From Leptasterias polaris (taxonomy: Eukaryota > Echinodermata > Asteroidea > Forcipulatida > Asteriidae), in assembly GCA_037783415.1 (NCBI GenBank), contig JAZGTN010000069.1, positions 1,550,001 to 1,614,000 on the forward strand: a stretch of DNA of 64,000 bases, in the 5' to 3' direction. The position numbers were made by a program, and so were the translations under genes. Position 1 is the first letter of the stretch, and each line of letters starts with the position of its first letter. The notes below the pieces were generated by a model that worked only from the letters and a program-made list of their open reading frames with translations, ran no database searches and was not told where the DNA came from. This document shows, piece after piece, positions 12,535-24,060 of the stretch.

Positions 12535-12898
12535 TTAGGCCAAATAAAAAAAAATACCAGTTGATCGTCCTGATTTTTCCAAAAAGAGGAGGATGAGGGC
12601 CTTTTTATTTATTATTTATTATTTTTTTCCCAAGATGGCCGCCAAGTATTTCAATTCAAACAGGCCACCAATTCTTCAGTTTTAAATCACCGCAAACTTT
12701 CTTTATATCTATTTGTTGCATGAGGTAAGTTTACATCAAAAATTAAAATATGTCAAGGGTGGATTAAAAAATGTATTTTTATTTATTTTATTTTTTTTTT
12801 TTATCGGGAAAAAAAGAAGAACAAAAAAAAAAGGATGCAGCCTCAAAAAAGGATGCGGGCGGGGACGATCAACTGTTTTTTTTTTTTACTTGGCCTTA
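12535..12898. mobile_element. MITE with TAGGCCAA..CAGTTGATCGTCC termini
   Basis: The left arm (TTAGGCCAAATAAAAA..CAGTTGATCGTCC) and the right arm read inward (TAAGGCCAAGTAAAA..CAGTTGATCGTCC) are inverted copies of about 38 bp. The interior is A/T-homopolymer rich. The open frame across it is low-complexity and not a gene. Confidence 0.75.
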
Positions 12899-13135
12899 GT
12901 GGATCACATCATTAAAATATCTTTAAATTGTCCATCTGCAGAAAAAATTGATAGGCAATTTACCTCGTCATTTGACCATTGGAAATACACCAAATGATTC
13001 ATCAGAAACAAATGCACTTATTTCTGCACAACTTGTTAGCATCATGTACATGAACATACTGAACACAACCTTGCAGGCTATTTCAAAGAAAAAATTACCT
13101 TAAACAAATAAAATAAAATAAAGAAAGAATTCCCC

Positions 13136-13700
13136 TTAACCCTTTCCTTACCATAGGCGACTTTAGTCGACCAAGCTTACACACAAAAAAGCAATCAAGC
13201 CTGAGCACAAAGGCCATTTGTAATAAAGCTGTAGTTTTGTCCATGTTCACCCTCCATACCCAAGCTTACCATCATTGGAAAGGGAAAGATCGGATCTTTC
13301 CAATGATGGTCAAATAAAATAAGGTTGCTATTTTGCAATCTCTTCAAACTGGAGTTGAAAGATCCGAAATGCCAAACACCTACGGAGCGCCATGTTGTGT
13401 ACAAAAAAGTGTTTGAGATTACAGATCATACCGAGGAAAGAAAGACAAAGAACTTTGACATTTATTGACCGATCTCAATAATTATTTGATTATATGAAAG
13501 GGAATTCAATAAGTGAGAACTTTTTTATTACTTATTTTGCTGTAAAACAATGTCTTCAAGTAGATAATGGGGTTTGTAAAAATGACCTTTGAACGAAAGC
13601 TTTCTGTTGTGTAAGAATGTGTGCTTCACGCTTGAGTGATCAAACAATGTGGTTATCAGCAGTTGTTTATGTCCAAACAATTCGGTAAGGAAAGGGTTAA
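13136..13700. mobile_element. piggyBac-like MITE
   Basis: TTAA flanks and perfect inverted termini CCCTTTCCTTACC...GGTAAGGAAAGGG. TTAA targets with CCC-starting ends are typical of piggyBac elements. It is 565 bp including both TTAA sites and has no transposase. Inside, 13268-13282 and 13296-13310 form a perfect 15-bp hairpin (ACCATCATTGGAAAG) with a 13-nt loop. Confidence 0.8.
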
Positions 13701-14058
13701 ACATGCTTAATGAAAAATCAAGAATAGAATGACTTAGTTTATAAAGTCAAAATGTTAATTTTCCCCAAATCAAAAAGGGATGCTGTGATAAAAAAATCAG
13801 AGAGAAAAAAAAAGTCAGTTTATGATTCATTTTAGAAAAAAATCCACGTACAACAAGTGCACTTTTCGAATGGAATATTCAGAGAGTTTCACCTTCTAGT
13901 AAAAGACAATTAAGATTAATTTCAGTGATTGTAAACTATAATGTTGCTCATCTGCGAGGACAACACCCATTATAGTTTGTACTTTTATATTAGTCCTTGA
14001 GATCACTAGTAATTACAAAAACATGGTACACTACATTTATTCACCCCTGGCACAGTCA

Positions 14059-14222
14059 GCCATTTGCATGTGTAGAGCCTCAAATTGAGGACAGTCAGTG
14101 AATAGAAGCAAATAATAACTCTGTATTGTCACGGTAATGTAATGATACCGTCATCCAAACAAGTACATAAATAAAATACAAATACGTAAAGCATGAAATT
14201 GAGGCTCTAAATGCACATGGTG
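14059..14222. repeat. Small inverted-repeat element
   Basis: The ends CCATTTGCATGTGTAGAGCC and GGCTCTAAATGCACATGG are imperfect inverted copies around about 100 bp of AT-rich DNA. Confidence 0.55.
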
Positions 14223-15111
14223 GATCTGAAGAGCAAATAGGGGCTTAAGGAGACCCTTTCTTGTGCTCTTTAACATTTTAAGGGATAGTTAATTAGTTCT
14301 TTTTTGACACAATACCGCATAAAACTGTTACGCAATACGCGCAAGTGGTCTCGATGAAAAAAGCACTTCAAACAATGGATGGATCAACTCTATGGATGCC
14401 TTTGTCCAACACCTGTTCCATTCACATACATTGTATGTACCAGCCAAGATTTTGTAAAATGGAAAAATGCTCATTTGTCATGAGGCCATTCATCTATTTT
14501 CGGGATGCAGTCTGTTCGACTACGCATGGTCGATGATCGGCCACTAAATACTTGACGTAACGGATTTCCGACAGTCTGATTAAGCTACCGTTAAAAAACA
14601 ACAATGAGCCATTAATTTAAATCTGCAAATGTTAATGAAAAAATGTCTTTATAAATTGGTATCCAAACAGCTTTTGATTGACAAACTAAATTTTAAATGG
14701 CTAGACAAAAAGTTGTTTTTTAACTTATAATACCTACAGGCGACTTTAATGCTCAATATCCTCTTCTCCTACACATACATGTATGTCACTCCACACCAAA
14801 TTACATGTGGATAAGATTGGAATGCCTGACCCACTGATAAGCAATTGAATTTTGGTCTACCGCCCTCAGTACTTCTGAATCCTTCATTTAATATGGCAAA
14901 CAGGATACAGAAGGATTTGGGGAGGTAAGGGTTACACACAAAAGAGCCAATCATATTTTCAGGAAATTTCAAGTTCTATCATAACTTTTTTTCTGCCAAA
15001 AAAAATAATAAATTAAAAATATGTACACTAATTTTGTACACATATACTGACTGTTACATGTTACATTGATACTTGCATTTGGTTTCATCTGTGGAAAATA
15101 TTAAACTTCTG
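14223..15111. other. Intergenic DNA, nothing recognised
   Basis: Short open frames only, no structure recognised. ACATGTA-rich words start to appear here and continue to about 19.7 kb. Confidence 0.45.
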
Positions 15112-15287
15112 GGTTCAATTTCATAGAGCTGCTTAAGCACATAAAGAAGTCCAGCGCAACAAAGTTATGCCTACCAGAATTAAGGTTACCAGCAAAAATA
15201 TCCTGCTTATCTTTTGCAGAGCAGAAAATTATTAAGCAATATTTTCTGCTTTTAAAAGCAGTTCTATGAAATTTGGGCCCTGATGAG
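15112..15287. repeat. MITE, GGGCCCAATTTCATGGCTCTGC family (second copy)
   Basis: The left GGGTTCAATTTCATAGAGCTG and right AGTTCTATGAAATTTGGGCCC ends are inverted. Same family as 4301-4550, with internal TGCTTAAGC-type words. Confidence 0.65.
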
Positions 15288-15360
15288 TGAAGACATTCAA
15301 GTACAATACTTTACAAACATGTCAAATTAACACTCAAAGAAAACAACCAATTATAACAGT

Positions 15361-15418
15361 GTCCACATCTAGGGCTCAAGCTTTGTAATCTTACATAGTT
15401 TGAGCCCTAGATCTGGAC
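15361..15418. other. Near-perfect 19-bp hairpin
   Basis: GTCCACATCTAGGGCTCAA at 15361-15379 pairs with TTGAGCCCTAGATCTGGAC at 15400-15418, with one mismatch and a 20-nt loop. The size fits a tiny palindromic transposon or a small-RNA hairpin; sequence alone does not decide. Confidence 0.7.
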
Positions 15419-16569
15419 AGTGAACATAAATTCATTGATGTACATGTACATGTAGATCGAACATGCACACAATACATGTGATGCCAATTGACTTCTTCAT
15501 TCTACATGTAGTTGATCCACAGTATACATCACATTAGCCCTGGTTGGACGTCCATCTACATGTATATTACTAGTGTTACAGAGACTAATGCCAACCCTGT
15601 GCAGGCTACACATGATATGAGTACAAAAGCACACATGCAACTGCAGTTTATTACAAAAATAAAGAGGAAAATTCCAGGCACAGTGAGACTTTGTGCGGTG
15701 TATTTCAAATTTCCAATAGCACAACTGAGAAACCAAGAACAAGGAAATCAACTGATTCCCTGAAAAGTTGCATGCCTAGTGCAAGTGAACCGGAAAATAC
15801 TGTATTGCTTTATACTGATGGTACAATAAAATGGATTCTTATTTAGTTTTTTTCTTCTTACATGTCAGGGTTTGCCCTTAACTTTTTCAGTGACTAGCCA
15901 GGGGACTACATGTACATGTAGTTAGCTTGCAATGTTACTAGTCTGCCAGATTTTTTACTGGTCTACATGTATGTTTTATGATTTCCTTTCAACACTGCAG
16001 CTACAATGTATAAGAACAATCAGTGATTTACTTACAGTGGGAGCTCAATGAACTAGCCAGCCGGACTACATGTAGTCGGACAGAATTTTGACTGTATATT
16101 GGGCATTTGGCCAGCGGACCACTGTTAAGGGAGACCACTGATTGTGGGATAAGCACTGTGTACTTGGTGCTTCCCAAATCTGACAAGAAAAAAAATCCAG
16201 GTGAATTCGAACCTATAACCCCATATTCTAGACCATGTCTTGAATACCAGACCACCCTGCACCCGTCTTCTGGGCAAGTAACAAGAGGTGCATAGTGCAT
16301 GTACATGTACCTTGTTCTTTGTTAGAATATTGTTCCCACCACACATCCATTAAACCCCACCACCTAATGTACCCCTTGTTTGAGTGTACATTGTACATGT
16401 ACAAAATGCATTGCTTGACAACTTGCCCCGCCCCCATTGAGTCCAGCAGTACCATGTACATGTATATATAAAATATGTAACTTACTGATGCACTGTAGCT
16501 GCTTATAATAAAGAACAAACTGCCCCCACCTAGAATGGGTTGAACTCCTGGCAGCAACATGACTTGACA

Positions 16570-18495
16570 TCACGCCCTGCTGGGTTTCTCCGAGAGCTTC
16601 AGCCCACTCCCAGAGGAAGCTGAGCAATATTCCCTGTACACCAGATTCAACAGAAACATGTGGAAGATGAAAATAAAGATAATAATGATGACCCAGACAA
16701 AAACTGGCATCTGGAAGCCATGCTTGTCTTTGCCGTCGATGACAACTGGCATAAGAGCATTCACCGCCCCGTCTAACTCGTACAGGTGTTTGAAGTGGAT
16801 GATCTTTTTCTTCAAATACGCTAAATGTTTCACGTCGTGCGAGATGTAAAGAAACGGAGTCTGCGGCTCGGTCCATTTTAATGGGATCCGTTGCATAGAA
16901 GCGGTGAGGAGAATGGGCGTGCCCTCACAGCCTGTTCCGCAGGCATATAGTTTAACGGGCGTAATCCCATTAGCCTGTATACTGGTTGTGCTGATGAAGA
17001 TCCCTTGCTCGCCCGGACTGGAATTAATATCAATGTGCAGGAAGGACGTGTTATAGAATATATTATGCAGGTGGAACGTGTTGCGGAACAGCAGTGGATC
17101 GGCGTGGAAGGAGAGTTCACGCTCCGTGAACTGCCCGGCGAGGAAACTCAACATCATCGCTTGCATGATACCAGTCACTCCAACGGATAGAAGGCTATGG
17201 CACCCGTGCTTGTATAAAACATGCTGCCAGTGAGACAAAAGGTCCGACATTTCTTTCTCCGTATTCACCGGTCGCCAGAGGGATTCTTCAAAGAGCGTTG
17301 GTTGCCCACTGAAGCATGAGCCGGGTTGCTGCAAGGCCATAATGACTTCTTTTTTGCGTTGGATGGGGACGGATGGTGTGAGCAAAGGCGCCTGAATTGA
17401 GGACATCATATAGTACATCACGGCTGTTGTCAGGATATTGAAGAGATGGACAGCAGAGATGTGGCCGAGTTGTCGCTGTACCTCATCAGCTGCTTGTGGA
17501 TTGAGCGGAATCGCCAGAGGTTCTTGGACGAGACCCGTGTTCCAGATCTGCTGTGACCACGAACTCTCATGTTCTTGTATCAACTCAGAAAAATCTCGAT
17601 GCAGCAGTTTGAAAAACTCATCGTTGGCTTCGTCAACTAAATGTGCACTGAGTTGAGGAGAACTGGCATCCACAGGAGCTGAGTATTTCACAATTGTCAT
17701 GATCTGCTCTCTGTGAACAGAATGTGACGGCACCACAATTTTCTTTTCTAGCACACTTGCTGCAATGACCAAAACAATCACCTTGGTATTACCGCCGGCA
17801 GGATTCGAGATGGCGACATCACCTGCCGATAACACATACTCCCTATTCTTGCCATTTACCTTGTACATCTCCATTGTTGATGTAGAGCCTTTCCACTTGT
17901 GAGGGCCATTCCGTGCGAGTTCCAACGTGACTGGTTGATCGGCATCATTTTCTACTATAACTTCTTGCAGCATAACGGAAGGCATAAATCTATGAACGAG
18001 TGTAGTAGTTTTGACCAACACACAAGATTCTTCCACGGAGTAACACTGGTACCTCTGCACCTGCGCTTTCTTGTAATGTAAAACAGTTGCACTCTGGTCC
18101 TTTAGGCTTGTAAGCTTGGCTCTCACAAGAGGGCGATACAATCCTATATTAATCCACGACTCATCATTTCTAATCATAATTCCATTAGGTTTCAAGATGT
18201 TGGCAACAAGACCAATGTTACCATTCCCAACGAATGGTATGATGTGATCTGCATTGGCTTCATATTTATCAGCCTGGTAAATAGAGGCTTCCACTTGACC
18301 CAAATCGCTTTCGAGTTCCTTTAGCTTTAGCGATAGACAGCCTGTAGTGATTTTTACTGTCTGGTTGTGGTGCATGACCCATGGACCAATGTAGCCGAAG
18401 CACACCAGTGCAGTGATGGCGAGGAAGATGATTCGGCGGCTTCGGGGATTTGAGGCCATTGCGGACAGGCGTTTGAGTAGACTGGCTAGACCCAT
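16570..18495 (-). CDS. KIAA2013: KIAA2013 homologue, DUF2152 membrane protein
   Basis: A complete 641-residue frame without introns. The start is supported by an in-frame TGA three codons upstream (18502-18504). It matches my recollection of human KIAA2013 over long conserved blocks: CFSGQPTLFEESLW, LSFLAGQFTERELSFHADP, VKLYACGTGCEG and FLYISHDVKHL. The N-terminus has a hydrophobic anchor (about residues 22-40, IIFLAITALVCFGYIGPWV) and the C-terminus a second one (about 598-619) followed by a basic tail. Between them are N-glycosylation sequons (NQT at 44, plus NTS and NSS), fitting a large lumenal domain held in the endomembrane system. The family has no established biochemical role that I know of. 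A putative splice acceptor (TTTCCAG ending at 18514) lies just upstream, so a 5' non-coding exon probably exists near 19 kb or beyond. A minus-strand AATAAA at 15647-15652 is a possible poly(A) signal. Confidence 0.94.
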   Translation of the reverse strand: MGLASLLKRLSAMASNPRSRRIIFLAITALVCFGYIGPWVMHHNQTVKITTGCLSLKLKELESDLGQVEASIYQADKYEANADHIIPFVGNGNIGLVANILKPNGIMIRNDESWINIGLYRPLVRAKLTSLKDQSATVLHYKKAQVQRYQCYSVEESCVLVKTTTLVHRFMPSVMLQEVIVENDADQPVTLELARNGPHKWKGSTSTMEMYKVNGKNREYVLSAGDVAISNPAGGNTKVIVLVIAASVLEKKIVVPSHSVHREQIMTIVKYSAPVDASSPQLSAHLVDEANDEFFKLLHRDFSELIQEHESSWSQQIWNTGLVQEPLAIPLNPQAADEVQRQLGHISAVHLFNILTTAVMYYMMSSIQAPLLTPSVPIQRKKEVIMALQQPGSCFSGQPTLFEESLWRPVNTEKEMSDLLSHWQHVLYKHGCHSLLSVGVTGIMQAMMLSFLAGQFTERELSFHADPLLFRNTFHLHNIFYNTSFLHIDINSSPGEQGIFISTTSIQANGITPVKLYACGTGCEGTPILLTASMQRIPLKWTEPQTPFLYISHDVKHLAYLKKKIIHFKHLYELDGAVNALMPVVIDGKDKHGFQMPVFVWVIIIIFIFIFHMFLLNLVYREYCSASSGSGLKLSEKPSRA

Positions 18496-18513
18496 TGCGA
18501 TTCAACCACCTGG

Positions 18514-19339
18514 CTGGAAAATAACAACAGGAAAACCAAGTTGTTATGTCATTATACAATGTAACAATCAGCAGCTACATGTACCATGCATAGTTTAACA
18601 TTCAATATCATCACATTCTTTTGAATGCAAGTTTGTGTAGCTGTATACAAGCCTGCACTTTTATTACACAGTGAAAGAGAACTGCACAATTCACAGATAC
18701 ATAGTTCTGTGCACAGCCCGTTTGCTAGTCTTGCATACATGTACATGTAGCAACATATTAAGAATGGGCGTACTCTCACACTGTATGCCAGTATTAAATG
18801 AGTAGCAGTTTAGCAAGAGATGATATCTGAATTGGCAATCAATAGAATTTGGTAGCATTTTGCTATGGTTTGCTAGTACACATTTTCTTCTTCTCAATGC
18901 AGTTAATGATAACTAATGACTGATTTAGATAATACTTGATTTGCCATGTGATGAAATGACTCCTTTAGTAATACCAATCAATCAGTGTATTATCTTTCTT
19001 ATTTGTGGTTACTGTTTTTGCAAGGAACAACCAGAACTTGAGAAACAGGAGCGTTTCTAAACAAAGCCAAACACATTGTACATTACAGTAACAATAACAT
19101 TGTACCAACATCATTGATTTATAGGCTAGAGATTGAATCTTTCTTGCTTTTTTATTAGGTAACTATGTAGGCGGCCTACACATTGCACAGTACATGTACG
19201 TCTGTTTGTGATAACCAAGCAGGTAAAGTAACACTGCAGAGAAATCAATGTTACTTAAATTAGACTAATCCAGATTGATTGTTTTGTTCTCTTTTAATTA
19301 AAAGTCCAACACAACCGGACAACATAACAATTTTTTCGC
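18514..19339. other. Upstream region of KIAA2013
   Basis: Probably the 5' intron or promoter area of the minus-strand gene. Rich in ACATGTA words; no TATA box, CpG island or conserved exon could be identified by eye. Confidence 0.35.
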
Positions 19340-19490
19340 AGGCCTGGAATTTCATCCTCAAGAGGGACAGGCCAGTTTCATTTTGCAAAGGGGGTAAGGG
19401 CACTTCCATTGGAAAATTGAAAGTATGAACAACTTTTGAAGGACTGGAGCAAGGCCAAGATCAAGGCAACAGAGGCCATACATGTAGTAT
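19340..19490 (+). repeat. Dispersed repeat, GGCCTGGAATTT family
   Basis: Plus-strand copy of the family at 28757-28905, inverted at 11385-11541. Starts AGGCCTGGAATTTCATCC and includes CATTTTGCAAAGGGGG. Confidence 0.7.
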
Positions 19491-19679
19491 TCCCCTATTT
19501 CATGTATTTGGGGTTTTCAAACCATATTTAAAACTTATATTTCTTTATTGTTTTCTCTGTTCAGGTATTTTCAGGACCATTGGTTTACACACTTGCACAA
19601 AGCCAGGCAATTTTGAGGGTCCATGAGTTTCTTGTACCAGACAGATACCAGTTCATACTACATACATACATGTACAGTA

Positions 19680-21143
19680 CCGTATTTTCCTGCGGATAAG
19701 ACGCGTCTTATCTGACTTTTTAGACCCCCAAAACATCGGTGCGTCTTTCGATGCGCCTTGTCTGCTGACGATTGATTTTTTTTGGATGATCACTGCGTAA
19801 AATAATACCTTTATTTTGTCCAGTTCAAATCAACGGTCTTTGTGTGAAGAATCTTTACTCAATAATGCGGTCAAACAAGGCTCAACTATCCAGACACTGA
19901 GACCGTATTTTCGTTTCAACAATGCCGCAATCCCCCAGACTGTCCTTTCATTCCAACAATGCCGCAACGTGTTGATCCCCCATGACCGTGCTTTCATTCC
20001 AACAATGCCGCAATGCGTTGGTGCTTTCGGTCCAACAGACGTCGGCGTCGTACAAACGTTTTTCTGTGTGGCCGCGTAATCGTTCCGAAAATGCTGCAAT
20101 CAGATTTACTGTCAATGCTGTTGTACAAACGGCATTCACCCAACCTCTATTGTGTGGTGAACTTTGAGGGTTTTTATTGTACAGAATATCTCCGAAGTGT
20201 GCTTTAGGCTTGACGTACTATTTAAGGATGGGGTAATTAAGTACCAATGTTTGTTGGCCTACCTATACGAATTGCACTTTCGTTTGTTTGATTAAACGTT
20301 CAAATATTCATTTGAGAGATGGTTCATGTGTCTGTTTCGTTTATTTCATTTATCAAATAAAAAAATGATCCTTGAAAACAAGGTAATGATCCTTGAAAAC
20401 AAAACTAACATTATTAAAGAAGAGGAGAGATGTTTTAAACAAATATCTTATGAACGAGATTAACAAATTAAAGGTTTGAAATAATGGAAAAGAATTTTAT
20501 ATACACAAAAAAAACATTACAAAAAATTAAACAAATATATATAATGAAACATTTTGTTACGTCTTCCTGGGTGTGACAGGATTATTTGCGTAAGGTAGGC
20601 CTATATATAAAGGCGACACCAGTTTTGGTTATTAGTCACCGGTAGAGGGCGCAACATCTACTGGCTCGAAGGGACTTAGACTGGTAACCTGTCTTTATCA
20701 GCAAGGATCCTCGTTGTGGGACGTCGGATGTTCAGGCTAGGAGGGCCTGGGTTCGTGTTGCAATATCTTCAGACAGTGCGTGGACCATCGTTTCTGGCCG
20801 CTGATTGGGCCGGACTTCATATTATTAACAATGCACAGCGTTGGCTGAATGGATGGACGAAGGTCGGTATCAATTTACGTTGGTCTTTTCTGCATGGCTC
20901 TACACGCCCATGTGGTTACGGTTTCATTCATGCTTCGAATAGTGTGAACGCTCCAAAAGGCAACAAAATGACGTCTTTGTTTCAATGTACCGACACCGGG
21001 TGGCGCCTGGTGTTCTTCTGTGTGCTGTTAAACATGCGTCTTATGCGGCGGTGCGCCTTTTCTGTTGACGTTTGAATTCTTTTGGGGTCATTTTAGGGTC
21101 CTGCGTCTTGTCCGCCGAGCGTCTTATCCGCAGGAAAATACGG
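19680..21143. mobile_element. TA-flanked non-autonomous DNA transposon, 1.46 kb
   Basis: Inverted termini CCGTATTTTCCTGCGGATAA...TTATCCGCAGGAAAATACGG, perfect for about 26 bp, flanked by TA at 19678-19679 and 21144-21145. Related GCGTCTTAT words recur just inside both ends. TA targets point to the Tc1/mariner-pogo group (inference). The interior holds three copies of TTCCAACAATGCCGCAA near 19915-20015 and small open frames, none transposase-like. Confidence 0.85.
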
Positions 21144-21309
21144 TAATATTAGAGTAACTCGCTCTTTATATAAATACTGTATAGCCATTCCAACTACTAA
21201 AAATTTGTTAATTTACTATACATGTACTAAAACCAATATTAACATTTTTATTAATAATAATTTAATATTATAATAAACAAATTATTAATGAACTAGACAT
21301 AATTTTTTG

Positions 21310-23150
21310 AAGGAAACAAAAAGAGGTGTTCGGTGTGACCTCGTGTTTCAAAGAAATGTTGTAAACATGTCTGTGTATTAAATAGAGTCTTTAGAATGGT
21401 GGTTCTAAAGATTTGCTAATTTGAAAAAAGAAAACTTTGATAAATTCAAAAACTGATGACGTCATAATGATTTCAAAGGTATTTTTATTGATATGAAGTT
21501 GAAAGGTAGTGTGATATTAAGGAAATTATTTTAGATAGTGGAGATCATTTGACTGTTAACGAGGTTTGTATGGACGGCTGTTTTAGAGACTAACAAAGTG
21601 TAAAACCAAATCAGGTTGGGTGAACCTGAAATGGAGACTACACACTACACAGGTTTGATGGACTTTGCAACTTGTGTTCAATGGAGCGCAAAAGCCGGCC
21701 TGTATGGTTAATGTGCATGTTTTCAGTGCAGTTCTTTTCATGTGGTTTAAATGCGGGCACATTTTTTGGAATTTTCAACTTCTGTTTTTAAGTCAAGGCC
21801 TATGGGTTCACCATGTGTAGCGTTGTTAGGTTCTAAAAGACTTATTCGGTGATGTATAGATTGTACAAATCCATTGGGTGGTTCATGATTTAAAGTAATT
21901 CGACAACTGATGACGTCACTGCAACAGTTTTATCTTCTAATAATTATCTTAAGTATAAGTGAAATTTCAAGTTTATAATTATAAGCTTGGGAAGTGTGCC
22001 CTTTTTAGCGGACAATTGACACGGATAAGAAAAATTGAAGAAGAATCTGAGGAAGTAAAAATATAAATAAACCTTAAATTAAATATTGTTTATCAATCTT
22101 GTAAAACGTACAGTTGACACTGTTATAATTTATTGCTATGGAAAGCAAGACGTGACTGTTGCGGGACCAAACCTTTTGGATGTAACACATCCCAGCTTGA
22201 GTATAGGCCTATATGCAAAGTTTCCATTTGATCACCAAAGTTGTTCCATACGTATAGATCTTGTAAAACACTACCTTGGTGGTGACATAACATGAAAATT
22301 TATGACGTCGTGAAAACGTCACTCCACGATCTATCCTTGTAGGACCTTGCAAGTCTGATGCAAATTGACTATAGCTTGCTTTGTACTGAAGACATGTAAT
22401 AATTGGTCAAAATTTCAAAAATTTGTAAACATTATTGAGATGACGTCATCAAGTCGTCACTCTAGCTTTAAGTAGTAAATATCATTGTCTATCAACATGC
22501 CAAGTTTCAACTCAGTTGAACTTGTGGTTTTGTAGATACACGGCTTCAAAAAGTAAACCTTTAAGGCGATACCACGTGACACATTGATGACGTCATCAAT
22601 CTAAAAATTCACACATACATGTATGTTGTCTGCATGAAGATCATTTGTATACCAATTTTTAAACGATTACCATAAACTTCGCCACAGACATCTAGTAAAA
22701 GTGTATTTTGAGCTGTTTTTAACCTGCCGCTAGAGGGCGCTTTAAGATGTTATGACGTCACCGGTCCAATTTTTAATCGCCACTTTTAAATTACAAGGCA
22801 CTTCCGGTTTCGACCGGAAGTAGAGGTCATTTCATGTCACGCACACAATGAAAAATGAAGACCAATATTACCTCTATATAATCCCGCAAAAAGCAACCGA
22901 CGGCCTTTTCATCTTGATTTGATATGGATTTTCAAAGATTAAAATATTTAATGTTTAAAAACCTTGTAATTTGACACCTGATGATGTCATCATGACGTAA
23001 CTACAGCGGTTTCATCTCCTAATGGTTATCTAACTATGTGTCAAGTTTCAAGTTTATATGAGCTTGGGAAGTGTGCTTTTGTTAGCGAACAATCGCGGGG
23101 GATAAGAAGAAGTATTTAAAAAAAACGAGAAAAAAAACAGAACAAAAACA
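21310..23150. repeat. Repeat tract carrying multiple TGACGTCA palindromes
   Basis: Two segments, about 21905-22070 and 22975-23140, are diverged direct copies: TGATGACGTCA or TGATGATGTCATCATGACG, then TTTCATCT..TAAT..TTATCT, TTTCAAGTTTATA and AGCTTGGGAAGTGTGC. A shorter relative is at 22436-22560. Exact TGACGTCA occurs at 21457, 21911, 22441, 22588 and 22753. TGACGTCA is the CREB/ATF consensus, but here it is carried by the repeat, so a regulatory role is only a possibility. Confidence 0.65.
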
Positions 23151-23159
23151 AGGTGTTCC

Positions 23160-23958
23160 GGGCTGTCGCACACAAAGTAAATATAAATGATCTAGGGCCT
23201 ATTAATTATTGGCTATTGCACTGATGATACACAGGATCGAAGTCATGTGATTTGATTGTGAGTCACACTTGATTTCATAATGACCATACACATTGTAAAC
23301 CATTTTCTTCCTCCATGTGTAAACGACCAACATAATTAAAATGCACTATTAATTAACTCCTGTACAAACATACTGTGTGTAATATTTATGACTACGTAAT
23401 ATGACGTAACTCACATTAATTCAGGCACTGTGTGGTGTTGCGGCAATTGCAAACGTCGGTCGTCTATTCTTTTGCTGGTCAGATTTTAGACACACCCGGG
23501 GACTGGAGTCCCATTTTTATCTCGCTACTTTGACTTTCCATTTCAATGGGGAGAAATCATGCTGTGAACTTCGGCCGTTTAATTTTACATTGTGTAAAAT
23601 TCGAAGATTTCACGTTGATAAATGTTGCATTATTTGCGAATGTTTCATGAGTTTTTCAACGAGAGCTTCGCCATACAAGTTACAACATTTCACACACCGT
23701 GGAAACTACTGTTCTCCTTAAGGGTCACCTTTGACCTTTAATCGGAAAGTGTAGGCTGGTGATGACAGAGGGCGCCATATCCATGTAATGGCCATGAATG
23801 GCGCGTACTTTTATTTTAACAAATTTTATCTTTTTCGCTATGATGAGAGGGCGCTGTTATGAGCCCCGCTAAATTTCAGATGGCAGCATTTTCAACAAAA
23901 CACGATACAAATTAGTTAGTAATTTGTAACTTGAACATTGAGTTTGAAACTTGAAAGA
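23160..23958 (+). promoter_or_regulatory. Probable promoter and 5' UTR region of SKA2
   Basis: The DNA upstream of the SKA2 start. No TATA box is evident. GGTCACCTTTGACC at 23725-23738 is an inverted nuclear-receptor-like half-site pair. TTTGAA at 23943-23948 matches the CHR element of cell-cycle genes but is too short to be convincing. The transcription start is unknown. Confidence 0.3.
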
Positions 23959-24060
23959 ATGGATAAAATTAGCCATAACCAACAGCCGGGTCAGCTTGAC
24001 TTTGATACCGAAAAACTTGGCCGTGACATGGAGAACACAGTGGACAAAGTTGAAGTATTG
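23959..24060 (+). CDS. SKA2: SKA2 exon 1
   Basis: 34 codons from ATG, ending ..VDKVEVL at donor GTAAGT (24061). Phase 0. The preceding triplets run back to an in-frame TGA at 23932-23934. Confidence 0.85.

Noticed and set aside
16364..16876. 170-codon minus-strand frame overlapping the 3' end of KIAA2013
   Set aside because: Shadow of the KIAA2013 frame and its 3' UTR; the overlapping KIAA2013 protein is strongly conserved and this one resembles nothing.
20716..21075. 119-codon plus-strand frame inside the TA-flanked transposon
   Set aside because: No DDE motif or DNA-binding domain could be recognised; the element appears non-autonomous.
22086..22295. Frame containing FPFDHQSC, like the Cys-loop receptor signature
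   Set aside because: The first cysteine of the loop is absent, no neighbouring receptor motifs exist, and the DNA is part of the TGACGTCA repeat tract; coincidence.
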